DNA of 64,000 bases from CAVXYG01 sp963706835 (lineage in GTDB: Bacteria; Actinomycetota; Actinomycetes; S36-B12; GCA-2699445). Both the position numbers and the translations under genes were made by a program. Position 1 is the stretch's first letter; each line of letters opens with the position of its first letter. The notes below the pieces were generated by a model. It was not told the origin of the DNA and did no database searches. It saw only the letters and a list, made by a program, of their open reading frames with translations. Positions 8,452 to 17,091 of the stretch are shown here, in pieces. The stretch is from contig CAVPOB010000001.1 in assembly GCA_963706835.1 (NCBI GenBank), positions 1 to 64,000 of the forward strand. Reading direction: 5' to 3'.

Positions 8452-9485
8452 GGCCGCATCGTGATGACGGCCTTGCCGGTGAGCCTGCCGGCCGCCATCG
8501 CGTCGATGGCCTGGGGCACCTCGTGCAGGGTGAACTGCTGCCCGACCGCGGCGGTGACGGCGCCGCTGGCCATGTGCTCGGCGAGTCCCTCGATCGATTC
8601 CAGCGCCTCGCTGTTCATGAAGAACGCGAGCCGCTGCTTGACGAAGGGCGACAGCAGCGCGGCGCGTAGTTGGCGTCCGAAGCCCCCGGTGAGGCGGTCG
8701 CCGCCCTCGCCGCCGACGATCACGAGCGTCCCGGTGGGGGTCAGGGCCCGCCGAAGACGGGAGAGCTTGTTGCGTCCCCCGGTGTCGATGATGAGGTCGT
8801 AGCGCTGCTCGCCGTCGTCGATGGCCTGCTGGCTGTAGTCGATGACGTGGTCGGCGCCCAGGGATCGGACGGCGTCGAGCTTGCCCGTGCTGGCGACGCC
8901 GGTGACGGTTGCCCCGAGCGCCTTGGCGAGCTGCACGGCGAACGAGCCGACCCCGCCGGAGGCGCCGAGCACTAGGACGTGCTGACCCGCTTCGAGGCGG
9001 CCGACCTTGGTCAGCGCCTCCAGTGCGGTGATGCCCGAGATCGCCGATGCCGCGGCCTGTTCGAACGTGACGGAGGCGGGCTTGCGGACGAGCTTGGACT
9101 CCTTCGCCGCGGCGAACTCGGCGTAGGTGCCGCGACCGATGCCGAACACCTCGTCGCCGACAGCGAACCGGGTGACCGCGTCGCCGATCGCGACCACGCG
9201 GCCGGCGACGTCCATGCCGAGCACCGGGTTCTTGGGCCGGGCGAAGCCGAAGCCCATGACCCGGATCAGGTAGGGCTGGCCGGTCATGAGGTGCCACACG
9301 CCGCGATCGAGCCCGGCGGCGGCGACCTCGATCAGGACCTCGTCGGCGGCGATGGCCGGCCGCTCCACCGAGGTGACGTCGAGTACGTCGGTTGACCCGT
9401 AGGCGCGCTGGGTCGCCGCCCGCATCGTGCCGGTGTCCCGCGCCTGCGTCGTTCCGTCGGTCTGCGCCTGCATCGTTGCCTCCAA
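8448..9485 (-). CDS. Zinc-type alcohol dehydrogenase-like / quinone oxidoreductase (MDR family)
   Basis: NAD(P)H-dependent reductase of the medium-chain family, 345 residues or slightly fewer if ATG 9473 is used. The GroES-like N-terminal part contains GMDVAGRVVAIGDAVTRF and GDEVFG. The Rossmann part has LVLGASGGVGSFAVQLAKALGA and the family's SLGADHVIDY. The zinc-binding cysteines of true alcohol dehydrogenases are missing, so a quinone- or enone-reductase role is likelier. It is transcribed divergently from a TetR gene across a 90-bp region with two identical palindromes, so it is most likely the repressor's target. Confidence 0.88.
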   Translation of the reverse strand: MEATMQAQTDGTTQARDTGTMRAATQRAYGSTDVLDVTSVERPAIAADEVLIEVAAAGLDRGVWHLMTGQPYLIRVMGFGFARPKNPVLGMDVAGRVVAIGDAVTRFAVGDEVFGIGRGTYAEFAAAKESKLVRKPASVTFEQAAASAISGITALEALTKVGRLEAGQHVLVLGASGGVGSFAVQLAKALGATVTGVASTGKLDAVRSLGADHVIDYSQQAIDDGEQRYDLIIDTGGRNKLSRLRRALTPTGTLVIVGGEGGDRLTGGFGRQLRAALLSPFVKQRLAFFMNSEALESIEGLAEHMASGAVTAAVGQQFTLHEVPQAIDAMAAGRLTGKAVITMRP

Positions 9486-9490
9486 GGTTC

Positions 9491-9536
9491 GTACTTAGTA
9501 CCGGTTTGACTCGACGACCATACTCGTACTTAGTAC
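9491..9536. promoter_or_regulatory. Twin TetR operators between the oxidoreductase and its repressor
   Basis: The 11-bp palindrome GTACTTAGTAC occurs twice, at 9491-9501 and 9526-9536, 35 bp apart (between three and three and a half helical turns). On the plus strand TTGACT (9505-9510) and TACTTA (9527-9532) make a possible promoter for the TetR gene, with the -10 inside the second palindrome. The first palindrome lies just ahead of the oxidoreductase start. Binding by the adjacent TetR protein is inferred from position and symmetry. Confidence 0.8.
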
Positions 9537-9571
9537 TGTTGTGCAAGGGCGAGGAGTGGAAGGAGCGTGCG

Positions 9572-10258
9572 GTGGCATCGCAGACCTCGGGACCGGACAT
9601 CAGGAAGCAGCGGCTCACCGTCGATCGGGTGCTCGACGGCGCCATGGCGCTGGCCGATGAGATCGGCGTGCACTCGCTGACGATCCGCAGGCTCGCCGAC
9701 GCGCTGGACACCAAGCCCATGACGATCTACCACCACATTCCGGGCAAGGAGGCGATCATCGATGGGATGGTCGACCGGGTGTTCGCCCAGATTGACCGGC
9801 CGCCCGCCGATCTGGGCTGGAAGCCGGCTATGCGCCACCGCTGCGTGTCGGCCCGGGAGGTGCTGAGCCGGCACCCGTGGGCCGTGCCCCTCATGGAGTC
9901 GCGCACCAACCCCGGCCCCGAGACGCTCGGCCACCACGACGCCGTGCTCGGCTGCCTGCGCGGCGGCGGCCTGTCCATCGAGATGACCGCGCACGCCTAC
10001 TCCCTGCTCGACAGCTACGTCTACGGCTTCGCGCTGACCGAAGCCGGCATGCCCGCCACCGGTGGCGCCGAGATGGCCGACCTCGCCGGGGGCCTCATCG
10101 ATCCGCTGCCCGACGGCGCCTTCCCCCACCTTCGCGAGTTCACCGTCGGGCACGTCCTGCAGCCGGGCTACGACTACCGCACCGAGTTCGAGTTCGGCCT
10201 GGACCTTATCCTCGATGCGCTCGAGGCAAGGGTGCAGCGGTCCGGCGCTGGTCTCTGA
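9572..10258 (+). CDS. TetR family transcriptional repressor
   Basis: A 228-residue regulator. The N-terminal helix-turn-helix spans about 15-60 (GAMALADEIGVHSLTIRRLA, then TKPMTIYHHIPGKEAIIDGM). The rest is a helical ligand-binding domain of the tetracycline-repressor-like C-terminal type, with SRHPWAVPLMESRTNPGPET and a conserved SLLDSYVYGFAL helix. I chose GTG 9572, preceded by AAGGAG. Homology begins a few residues later and the longer frame runs through the operators. It probably represses itself and the divergent oxidoreductase. The inducer is unknown. Confidence 0.9.
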   Translation: MASQTSGPDIRKQRLTVDRVLDGAMALADEIGVHSLTIRRLADALDTKPMTIYHHIPGKEAIIDGMVDRVFAQIDRPPADLGWKPAMRHRCVSAREVLSRHPWAVPLMESRTNPGPETLGHHDAVLGCLRGGGLSIEMTAHAYSLLDSYVYGFALTEAGMPATGGAEMADLAGGLIDPLPDGAFPHLREFTVGHVLQPGYDYRTEFEFGLDLILDALEARVQRSGAGL

Positions 10259-10692
10259 GGCCGTCAGTAGTCGAAAGGGAATCCGTACGTCTGGCGCTTC
10301 GTCTGCGGTCCCGGCGGCCCGGCAGCCCGGCAGCCCGGCAGTCCGGCAGCCTGTCAGCCTGTCGGCACGAGGGCGGGTGCTGCCCCATGGCCCCGCCGCC
10401 GCCGCCGCCCCGCTGCCCGCCGCAGCGCCGTGCGGCTCCGGCCGTGCCCGCACTGTCGATCGGGAACCACCCCCTGATCCTGCCGGCTCCTTGGCGTGGA
10501 GCACGTCTCGCCTCCAGCGCCCGAGAGGCGACCATGGCGTCGGGAACGCGAGAACGGGTCGCCCACGGAAGCCACTGGAGTTCGAGGTGGGGCCCTCCCT
10601 GGATCATGGACGTCCGGTACCGGGACCAGCGGGGCGAGCCACTCGGGGGCGCGCAATTGACGCTCGTTGGTGATGCCGGTACGTTCCAACGC
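10259..10692. other. Non-coding gap with an 8-bp tandem repeat
   Basis: About 430 bp between the TetR gene and the CPBP protease gene. At 10321-10360 there are five decaying copies of the 8-mer GGCAGCCC (GGCAGCCC twice, then GGCAGTCC, GGCAGCCT, GTCAGCCT). Open frames here have no recognisable content, and no promoter or terminator stands out. Confidence 0.6.
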
Positions 10693-11634
10693 GTGCCAGA
10701 GCCAGCGCGTGCCGAGCGCCAGCCACCTCGCGAGCGTGCGGGTCTGTGGGACCGGCCTCGGCTGCGGTTCCTGGTGATCGCCTACGCGTTCTCTTGGGCC
10801 TTCTGGCTCGGGGCGTGGATCGCTGCGGCCGCCACCGGCACCGGTGATCTGCTGTTCAACGAGACACTGGTCTTCGACGTCCTGTTCGGCGGCGACCCTT
10901 CGGGCATGCTGGTCGCACTGTCACTGCTGTCGCTCCTCGGCGTCTACGGCCCGATGATCGCCGGGATCGCCGCGTCCCGCTCCGATCCGGCGATCCAGCC
11001 GGGCGACCTGCGGCGGGCGCTCCTGCGGGCGGGCGTGGGGGGACGCGAATACGGCCTCCTCGCGCTGGTCCTGCTACTCGTGACGGTCCCCACGCTGGCG
11101 GTGACCGCGGCGATCGCCGATCCCGCCGACGATGCGCCAGGGGCTGGGACCCTGCTGCTGTTCCTGCTGGTGTTCTTCATCGTGCAGGTCGCCACGTCGG
11201 GCACCGAAGAGGTCGGTTGGCGCGGCTACCTGACCCAAACCCTGCTGCCCGGTCGCGGCTACTGGGACGCCGGATGGGCCGTCGGGCCGGTGTGGGCGGT
11301 CTGGCACTACCCGGTGGTCATCCAGATCTTCCTGGCCCAGGGCCTGGAGCCGGCGGCGATCGTGGGATCGTTGGCCGGGTTCAGCATCGGGATCGTCGCC
11401 ATGGCCATCCTGCAGGCCTGGTTCTACCAGCGCACCCGCAGCGTGTTCCTGGCGATCATGATCCATGCCGCCTTCAACACCGTTCCCCTGACGATCGTCC
11501 TGCTGTTCGAGGGCTCGCCGGCCGCGGTGCTTGCCAATCTGCTGCTGTGGGCGGTCGTGGTGTACCTCAAGTCCCGGACCGACCGCGAGGCCGGGGCGGC
11601 GGATCGGGCAGGTGGGGGAGATCCCGCGCACTGA
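10693..11634 (+). CDS. CPBP family intramembrane glutamic protease
   Basis: An Abi/CAAX-type membrane protease of about 313 residues with eight or so helices. The family motifs are all present: EEVGWRGYL (EExxxR), VWAVWHYPVV (His of motif 2) and HAAFNTVPL (HxxxN). GTG 10693 is the nearest in-frame start to the first helix (FLVIAYAFSWAFWLGAWIAA). The frame is open far upstream, so a different start cannot be excluded. Targets are unknown; family members are implicated in bacteriocin self-immunity and processing. A second, unrelated CPBP gene is at 45000. Confidence 0.85.
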   Translation: MPEPARAERQPPRERAGLWDRPRLRFLVIAYAFSWAFWLGAWIAAAATGTGDLLFNETLVFDVLFGGDPSGMLVALSLLSLLGVYGPMIAGIAASRSDPAIQPGDLRRALLRAGVGGREYGLLALVLLLVTVPTLAVTAAIADPADDAPGAGTLLLFLLVFFIVQVATSGTEEVGWRGYLTQTLLPGRGYWDAGWAVGPVWAVWHYPVVIQIFLAQGLEPAAIVGSLAGFSIGIVAMAILQAWFYQRTRSVFLAIMIHAAFNTVPLTIVLLFEGSPAAVLANLLLWAVVVYLKSRTDREAGAADRAGGGDPAH

Positions 11635-11754
11635 GAGGCGGCCATGATGCCCGGACGCGGGCTCGATGTCGTCGAGCGGTTCTGCTGCACCTGCGGCCCG
11701 AGCACCCTCCCCCCGCAAGCGAGAGGTGCCCCCACCAGGGCGGGGTGGACCTGC

Positions 11755-11969
11755 TCAGCAGCCCGCGGATCCGGCGGCCAGCCGGGTGGTCTCGGCGGTA
11801 AGGCCGTCGTCGTAGCCGAGCAGCACCGTCAACCCGCCAGCGCCTCCTCCCCGACGTCGATGCGGCGCAGGGCGTACGGCATGACGCGGGCGCCGTCGGT
11901 GATCACGTAGGCGTCTCGGGCGTCGGTCTTCGCGGTGCCAGGATGCAGGTCGGCGATGCCCCGGATCAT
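11755..11969 (-). pseudogene. IS110 family transposase relic
   Basis: About 70 codons of a DEDD transposase survive. One frame (11969 down to 11829) reads RGIADLHPGTAKTDARDAYV then ITDGARVMPYALRRIDVGEE. After a frameshift the next frame gives LTVLLGYDDGLTAETTRL. These match the central part of IS110 transposases (IADLHPGEAKTDARDA...; LRRVD...DEAL..L..L.GFDDDLA.E). Both ends of the gene are missing and no element ends can be seen, so it is an old insertion scar. The remainder of the gap 11635-12063 is unremarkable. Confidence 0.75.
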
Positions 11970-12063
11970 GAACGACGGGGGACACTCAGTCATGCCGGAC
12001 CAGGTGACCGCAACCCCCTCCCGAGGTTCAACAGCAAGGTAGCGGGCTGCCAAACTCGTCCTC

Positions 12064-14466
12064 GTGCACACAGTGGACATCGACGGCCGCCCGGTCGAGC
12101 TCGACACACCTTCCGACCAGAGCTGGCAGCGGCATCCCGGCGATGTGATCCGCCTGGTCCTGGCGGTGCTCATAGTCCTGATCGCCTGGTTCCTGCTGAG
12201 CAACGGCAGCGGCACCTTCGGCGGCTTGCAGGACGACGTGCTGGAGCTGGAGCCGAGCCTGCCGACCTTCCTGTTCAAGGTCGTCTACGCCACCTACGGC
12301 GTGGTCCTGCTGCTGCTGCCGCTGGTTACATTGGCCTGGGTCATCTCGCGGCGGCACTGGAAGCTGTTCGCGATGTACTGGGTGACGACCGGCCTGGCGT
12401 CCACGGCGCTGGCCCTGCTGGACTCCTGGGTGACGGAGCGGCTGCCGGATGCCCCGGCCGGTGCCGCCGACATCGGCGCGGCTCTGGCCTTCTGGGAGTT
12501 CGAGGACTTCGCCTGGATCGCCTCGTTCGCCGCGGGGCTCACCGTCACCCGGCCGTGGATCAACCGCAAGTGGTACCGGTTGGGATGGGCCGTTCTCCTG
12601 CTGCTGCTGCCGGTCCGCCTCCTCGTGGGCGCCGGAGCTCCCAGCGGCCGGATGTTCGCGCTGGCGCTGGGCTGGGCCATCGGCAGCGCCCTGCTGCTGG
12701 CCTTCGGCTCCCCCAGCCAGGCCCCGCTGCCGCAGGTCGTAATCCGCGGGCTGCGGGCATCGGGGGTTTGGCTCACCGTGCTGAAGCGTGCCGGGGTGGA
12801 CGCCCGCGGGTCGACCCCGTACTTCGCGCAGGGGGACGACGGCCGCCGGTACTTTGTGAAGACGCTCGGCCGGGACGAGCGCAACGCCGACCTCATGTTC
12901 CGGGTCTACCGCTACGTCCGGCTGCGCAACGTCGGCGACGAGAAGCCCTTCTCCTCGCTGCGCCGGGCGGTCGAGCACGAGGGTATGACCTCGGTGTGGG
13001 CCGAGCGGGCCGGAGTCCGCACGCCGACCACCATCGCCTGCGTCGAACTCGAGGACGGTTCGATGGCGCTGGTCTACGAACTGGTGGCGGGGCGCTCGCT
13101 GGACGCCGTGGCGCCGGCGGAGCTGACCGACGACTTCCTGCGCGCGATGTGGCAGCAGGTGGCGCTGCTGCGCGCCGGGCGCATCGCCCACCGCGACCTC
13201 CGCCGGGCCAACGTCTTCCGGACCGCCGAGGGCGAGCCCATGATCATCGACTTCGGCTTCGGCGAGGTGTCGGCCGATGACGAGCTGCTGAACCAGGACG
13301 TCGCCCAGCTTGTGCTGTCCACCGCGATCGATGTCGGCCCGGAACGGGCGGTCGCAGCGGCCGTCGCCGTGCTCGGACCCGAAGTCGTGGCCGCCGCAGC
13401 ACCGCGCATGCAAGCCCCGGCCTTGTCCGGCGCCACCCAGAGCGCGCTGAAGCAGCGCAAGGGCGTGCTCGAAGCGACCCACGACGAGGTCATCAGGCAG
13501 ACCGGCGTCGACGAGATCGAGCTGGCCAAACTGCAGCGGGTGAGCCCCCGCCATCTGCTGCTGGTGGTCATGATCTTTGGCGTGCTGTGGTTCCTGATCC
13601 CGCAGCTCGCCGAACTGCCACAACTGGCGTCGCAGTTGCGGGATGCCAACTGGGCACTGGCGGGGGTGGCCATCGTCCTGTCGCTGCTGACCTACGTGGG
13701 CTCGGCGCTGTCGATCTCCTCCAGCGTGTCGATCCGGGTCCCGCTGCTGCGGACCACGGCGGTGGCCATGGCCGGATCGTTCGTCAACCGCGTCAGTCCC
13801 GCCAAGGTCGGCGGGATGGCGCTCAACCTGCGGTTCCTGCAGAAATCCGGGGTCCCCACCTCGGTGGCGAGCGCCTCCATCGGCCTGTACTCGATGGTGG
13901 GCGCCCTCACCCACATCACCCTGCTCGTGATGTTCTCCATCTGGGCCGGACGCACCGTGGACCTCGGCGAGTTCCTGCCCGGTCGGACGTTCCTGTGGAT
14001 CGCGCTGGGCGTGCTGCTGGGCCTGATCGGCGTGCTGCTGCTGGTCCCGAAGCTGCGCCGCTTCATCCGCGAGAAGGTGCTGCCGGAGGCGGTCAAGGTG
14101 CGCGCGAACCTGCGCTCCCTGCTCGATCACCCGATGCGGTTGGTGTTCATCGTGCTGGGGTCGACGCTGCTGAACCTCAGCTACATCGGGGCGCTCGACG
14201 CCAGCCTGCGGGCCTTCGGCGCCGAAATCGCGATCCCCGTGGTCGCGGTGGTCTACCTGGCGGGGGCGTCTATCGCCAGCGCGGCGCCGACCCCCGGCGG
14301 GGTGGGCGCGGTCGAGGCTGCGCTGATCGGCGGGCTCACCGCGGCGGGGGTGCCCAGCGAGATCGCGATCCCCGGCGTGTTCCTGTACCGGCTGGCGACG
14401 TTCTGGATGCCGGTGCTGCCCGGCTGGGGATCCTTCAGCTGGCTGCAGCGCAAGGAGTACATCTGA
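12064..14466 (+). CDS. Large membrane protein: kinase-like domain fused to LPG-synthase-type TM domain
   Basis: An 800-residue protein starting at GTG 12064. Residues about 25-230 hold six or seven helices. Residues about 240-440 resemble a protein-kinase-like fold with a Lys strand (GRRYFVKTLG), catalytic loop HRDLRRANVF and metal motif IDFGFGE. Residues about 500-790 hold a second set of helices matching the lysylphosphatidylglycerol-synthase TM (UPF0104-like) family, with AGSFVNRVSPAKVGGMALNL and ASAAPTPGGVGAVEAALIGG. The phosphotransfer residues look intact, so activity on a lipid or sugar substrate is possible. It faces two PAP2 lipid-phosphatase genes, which suggests a shared role in envelope lipid metabolism. 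The exact reaction is unknown. Confidence 0.8.
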   Translation: MHTVDIDGRPVELDTPSDQSWQRHPGDVIRLVLAVLIVLIAWFLLSNGSGTFGGLQDDVLELEPSLPTFLFKVVYATYGVVLLLLPLVTLAWVISRRHWKLFAMYWVTTGLASTALALLDSWVTERLPDAPAGAADIGAALAFWEFEDFAWIASFAAGLTVTRPWINRKWYRLGWAVLLLLLPVRLLVGAGAPSGRMFALALGWAIGSALLLAFGSPSQAPLPQVVIRGLRASGVWLTVLKRAGVDARGSTPYFAQGDDGRRYFVKTLGRDERNADLMFRVYRYVRLRNVGDEKPFSSLRRAVEHEGMTSVWAERAGVRTPTTIACVELEDGSMALVYELVAGRSLDAVAPAELTDDFLRAMWQQVALLRAGRIAHRDLRRANVFRTAEGEPMIIDFGFGEVSADDELLNQDVAQLVLSTAIDVGPERAVAAAVAVLGPEVVAAAAPRMQAPALSGATQSALKQRKGVLEATHDEVIRQTGVDEIELAKLQRVSPRHLLLVVMIFGVLWFLIPQLAELPQLASQLRDANWALAGVAIVLSLLTYVGSALSISSSVSIRVPLLRTTAVAMAGSFVNRVSPAKVGGMALNLRFLQKSGVPTSVASASIGLYSMVGALTHITLLVMFSIWAGRTVDLGEFLPGRTFLWIALGVLLGLIGVLLLVPKLRRFIREKVLPEAVKVRANLRSLLDHPMRLVFIVLGSTLLNLSYIGALDASLRAFGAEIAIPVVAVVYLAGASIASAAPTPGGVGAVEAALIGGLTAAGVPSEIAIPGVFLYRLATFWMPVLPGWGSFSWLQRKEYI

Positions 14467-14493
14467 CGGTGCGCCGGGGCGGGCGGCCAGCGA

Positions 14494-15159
14494 TCAGCCC
14501 CGCCGCGGGTCCGCGGACTCCGTGACGCCGACCGCGAGGTGCCAGCTGTAGGCCAGCGTCAACCCCAGCGCGGCCCCGCCAACCACGTCCAACGGAAGGT
14601 GTGCCCCCACGACGACCCGGGATAGCCCGACGGTGGCGGCCAGGCCGTAGCCGGCCGCCCGCCAGCGGCCCGGCAGGTAGGGGGACAGGGTCGCCGCGCA
14701 CGCGAAGGCGACGGTGGCGTGCCCGGACACGAAGCCCAGGCCCTCCGTGATCGCGGTGCTGCGGACCAGGTCCTCGGACAGCTCCGCGCTGGGCCGGCCG
14801 CGCTCGATCTGCGCCTTGACGATCTTGGCCAGCCACCAGCCGCCCCATCCGGTGACCAGTGCACCGATGGTGGGCCGCCAGGACCGGCTCAGGCGCCACG
14901 CGATGGCCGCGGCCAGCGGCGGCATCCAGGCGCTGCCGGCCTGCATCGGCAGCCACAGCGCGTAATCGACGAAGCGGGGGACGTCGTGCAGCCGGTCGAA
15001 GATGCTCTCCTCCCAGGACGGGGTGCCGCGGGCAGCGACCCAGGTGGTGGCTCCGAGTACCGCCAGGCCGGCGGCCGCCTTGAGGGCGTCGCGGCCCCGG
15101 CGGACGGTGCGGGTCCCGAGCGGTGCCGCCGCTGCGGGGGGCTCAGGCTGGCTGGACAT
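14494..15159 (-). CDS. PAP2 family phosphatase
   Basis: A 221-residue membrane phosphatase of the type-2 phosphatidic acid phosphatase family. The three motifs are present: KAQIERGRP (KxxxxxxRP), VSGH (for PSGH, in FVSGHATVAFA) and SRVVVGAHLPLDV (SRxxxxxHxxxD). About five helices. Likely substrates are lipid diphosphates or monophosphates at the outer face of the membrane, for example undecaprenyl diphosphate; this is inferred from the family. Its start overlaps the end of the upstream PAP2 gene and its Shine-Dalgarno sequence (GAGAGGAG) lies inside that gene. It is convergent with the large LPG-TM protein gene, 27 bp apart. Confidence 0.9.
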   Translation of the reverse strand: MSSQPEPPAAAAPLGTRTVRRGRDALKAAAGLAVLGATTWVAARGTPSWEESIFDRLHDVPRFVDYALWLPMQAGSAWMPPLAAAIAWRLSRSWRPTIGALVTGWGGWWLAKIVKAQIERGRPSAELSEDLVRSTAITEGLGFVSGHATVAFACAATLSPYLPGRWRAAGYGLAATVGLSRVVVGAHLPLDVVGGAALGLTLAYSWHLAVGVTESADPRRG

Positions 15160-15727
15160 CCGGACTCCTCTCGGGCGGCGCGGCAGCGTGTTGTCGCACG
15201 CCGGCCAGGGGATTCAGGATGGCGGCGCCCAGGGCCGCCCACTGCCAGCGACGGTCCAGGTACGGGGCGATCAGCCACCAGATGCCCGGGGCGATCACGG
15301 CATGACCGGACGGCATGAACACCCCCGCCGCATGGGCACCGCGCACGTTGAGGCAGTCGGTGTCGCCGCCGCAGATGGCGGCGGTGGGGCGCTCCCGATC
15401 GGCCACCGCCTTCATGATCCGGTCCTCCACGAACAGCTTCAGCGGAACCAGCAGGGCAGCCGCCAGCGCGAGCCGCCAGCGCCGCAGCAGCAGCGCCGTT
15501 ACGGTCAGCGCGAGTGGGACGTACAGCAGCCCGACCAGTTGTCCCGCCCACATGGGCCGATCCAGGGCATTGGGCAGGTCGTTGATGAGGCGGAAGACCC
15601 ACTCCTCGACGGCGGAGACGCCCCCAGCGGCCAGCACGACCGCTGCGGCGGCCGCCAGCGCGCCCACCAGCAGCGCTGCGCCGTCGGTGCGCCATCGGCG
15701 TAGGTACTCCACTGGAGGGTGGGTCAC
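15143..15727 (-). CDS. PAP2 family protein lacking the third catalytic motif
   Basis: About 194 residues from GTG 15727. The first two PAP2 motifs are present (KAVADRERP; FMPSGHAV), with four to five helices. The protein ends in LNPLAGVRQHAAAPPERSPD just where family members continue into SRxxxxxHxxxD. The catalytic His/Asp of motif 3 and the last helix or two are therefore missing. The stop lies 17 bp inside the next PAP2 gene, which suggests that a deletion fused the two. It may be inactive, or act together with its neighbour. I kept it as a CDS because the frame is intact. Confidence 0.7.
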   Translation of the reverse strand: MTHPPVEYLRRWRTDGAALLVGALAAAAAVVLAAGGVSAVEEWVFRLINDLPNALDRPMWAGQLVGLLYVPLALTVTALLLRRWRLALAAALLVPLKLFVEDRIMKAVADRERPTAAICGGDTDCLNVRGAHAAGVFMPSGHAVIAPGIWWLIAPYLDRRWQWAALGAAILNPLAGVRQHAAAPPERSPDVQPA

Positions 15728-16103
15728 GCGCACATCGTATGGCGCAGCCGACCGCTCCCCAACCTGCTGCGCCTGCGGCGCACCGCAGGCCCGAGCACCC
15801 AACGGCACGGTGCCCGCGCGGGCGTTGCGTCCGCGACTCGCAAGGCGCCACAGCAGGATCTCCACCGCCGCCTCGATCAGCGCCTGCGCCGGCTCCGCGA
15901 CCTCCGCAGGTGCCCGTGCAGTCCGATGCAGGCCCCTTCCCGGACGCTGCCGTACCGATCACCGCGCGCCCGGTCGGGATGTGCTTGGGGTTGGGGGCCT
16001 GAGTCGGCCGGGTCGGGATCGCCCGCGGGGTGCTACGGTCCACCTGCGCGCGACGAGAGGGGGCCCGAATGTGGGCGTTGTGCAGTGACATCGGAGCACG
16101 ACG
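15728..16103. other. Gap between divergent genes; no supported gene
   Basis: This 376-bp stretch separates the truncated PAP2 gene (minus) from an unknown plus-strand gene. A proline/alanine-rich open frame from ATG 15739 (87 codons) has no hydrophobic pattern, domain or Shine-Dalgarno sequence, and I do not call it. Promoters for both flanking genes should be here, but no clear -35/-10 pair stands out. Confidence 0.5.
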
Positions 16104-17091
16104 GTGAGGTGGCGCAAGCGGTCCGCGCCACGGCGGCGCCCGGCGAGCAGCGCCGACCCGATCGCTGTCGCGCTGGCGGAGGCTGCGGCGTCCGGTCCGC
16201 TCGCGCGCCGGCTGGAGGATCTGCACCCGGTGCTCGCCGAGCTGCCCGACTGGGTCGAGGTCTGCGACGACGACGAGGTCGAGGGGTTCGACACCCGCGT
16301 CGACCTCGCCGACGAGATCCACCTGTACTGCGATCCGGCGGAGGACGGCCTCGACGTGGCACTGGCTGAGCAGCGGGGGATCTCGGCGGTGCTCGCCGAG
16401 GACCGCGAGGTCCTCTACCTGGCGACCAGGCTGCATCTGGCGGACGTCGCGGCCGCCGTGATCCGGGCGGTCGTCGAGGTCAACCGGCAACCGCGGCCGG
16501 TCCCGGCGCCGCCGGGCGAGGTCACCGACGAACAGGCCGAGCAGATCGCCGAGGCGGTGGCGCCGCAACTCATCGCCGCCGGTTTCACGCAGCGGGCGGC
16601 CCGCCGCTACTTCCACCGCAGTTGCGGGGACGGCATTGTGCAGGTGCTGTTCGTGAACCGCGGGCTGGGCTCGCGCAGTGACGGCACAACGCTGCACGAC
16701 ACCGTGCTGCTCTACTACGCGGTCTGCGTGCCCGAGGCCCAGTACGACCCGATGCCGGCCGATCCGGCGCGGGTGCCGCCAGCCGCTGCGACGTTGTCGG
16801 AGAGCAGGAACCTCCCCCCTGACAGCACGGCCGTCGCCGAGGCGCTGCGGTCGGCAGCGCTGCCGTGGCTGGAGGGCACCGCCGGCCGGGCCGCCCTGAG
16901 CGCGTGGGCCCGCGCCGACCCGGAGCGGATCCGCCCGCCGATGAGACCGGCCGCTGCTGGCCCGGCTGTGCGCCGAGTGGGGCTACCCGGAGGCGGCCCG
17001 GGCGATCCTGCAGCACATCGAGCGTCACTCGCCGTCGATGTTGGACGACAGCGACGCGCGAGCCGCGCGGGAGATGCTCGCCGGGCACTGA
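16104..17091 (+). pseudogene. Unknown cytoplasmic protein, frameshifted near the 3' end
   Basis: The main frame starts at GTG 16104 and gives about 280 residues: basic start, acidic middle (WVEVCDDDEVEGFDTRVDLA), then AEQIAEAVAPQLIAAGFTQR and ARRYFHRSCGDGIVQVLFVN. Near 16935-16960 the protein-like sequence moves to another frame (through PADETGR) and then to a third, which ends LCAEWGYPEAARAILQHIER followed by HSPSMLDDSDARAAREMLAG and a stop at 17089. The intact protein would have about 329 residues. I do not recognise the family. No signal peptide or membrane helix is seen. Two indels within about 30 bp argue for true decay rather than a single read error. Confidence 0.6.

Noticed and set aside
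5833..8802. Very long plus-strand open frame of nearly 1000 codons across repeat copy A and the serine hydrolase
   Set aside because: It runs antisense to a gene with clear catalytic motifs and through inverted repeats; composition is Arg/Pro/Gly-rich with no domain. It is a high-GC shadow.
11755..11969. Active IS110 element
   Set aside because: Both ends and the catalytic DEDD residues are missing, and the remaining 70 codons are frameshifted.
12028..14130. Minus-strand 700-codon frame opposite the LPG-TM protein
   Set aside because: His/Gln/Arg-rich low-complexity translation typical of the antisense of hydrophobic Leu/Val/Ala codons.
15739..16002. Proline/alanine-rich 87-codon gene
   Set aside because: No ribosome binding site, domain or hydrophobic pattern; composition is what random high-GC sequence gives.
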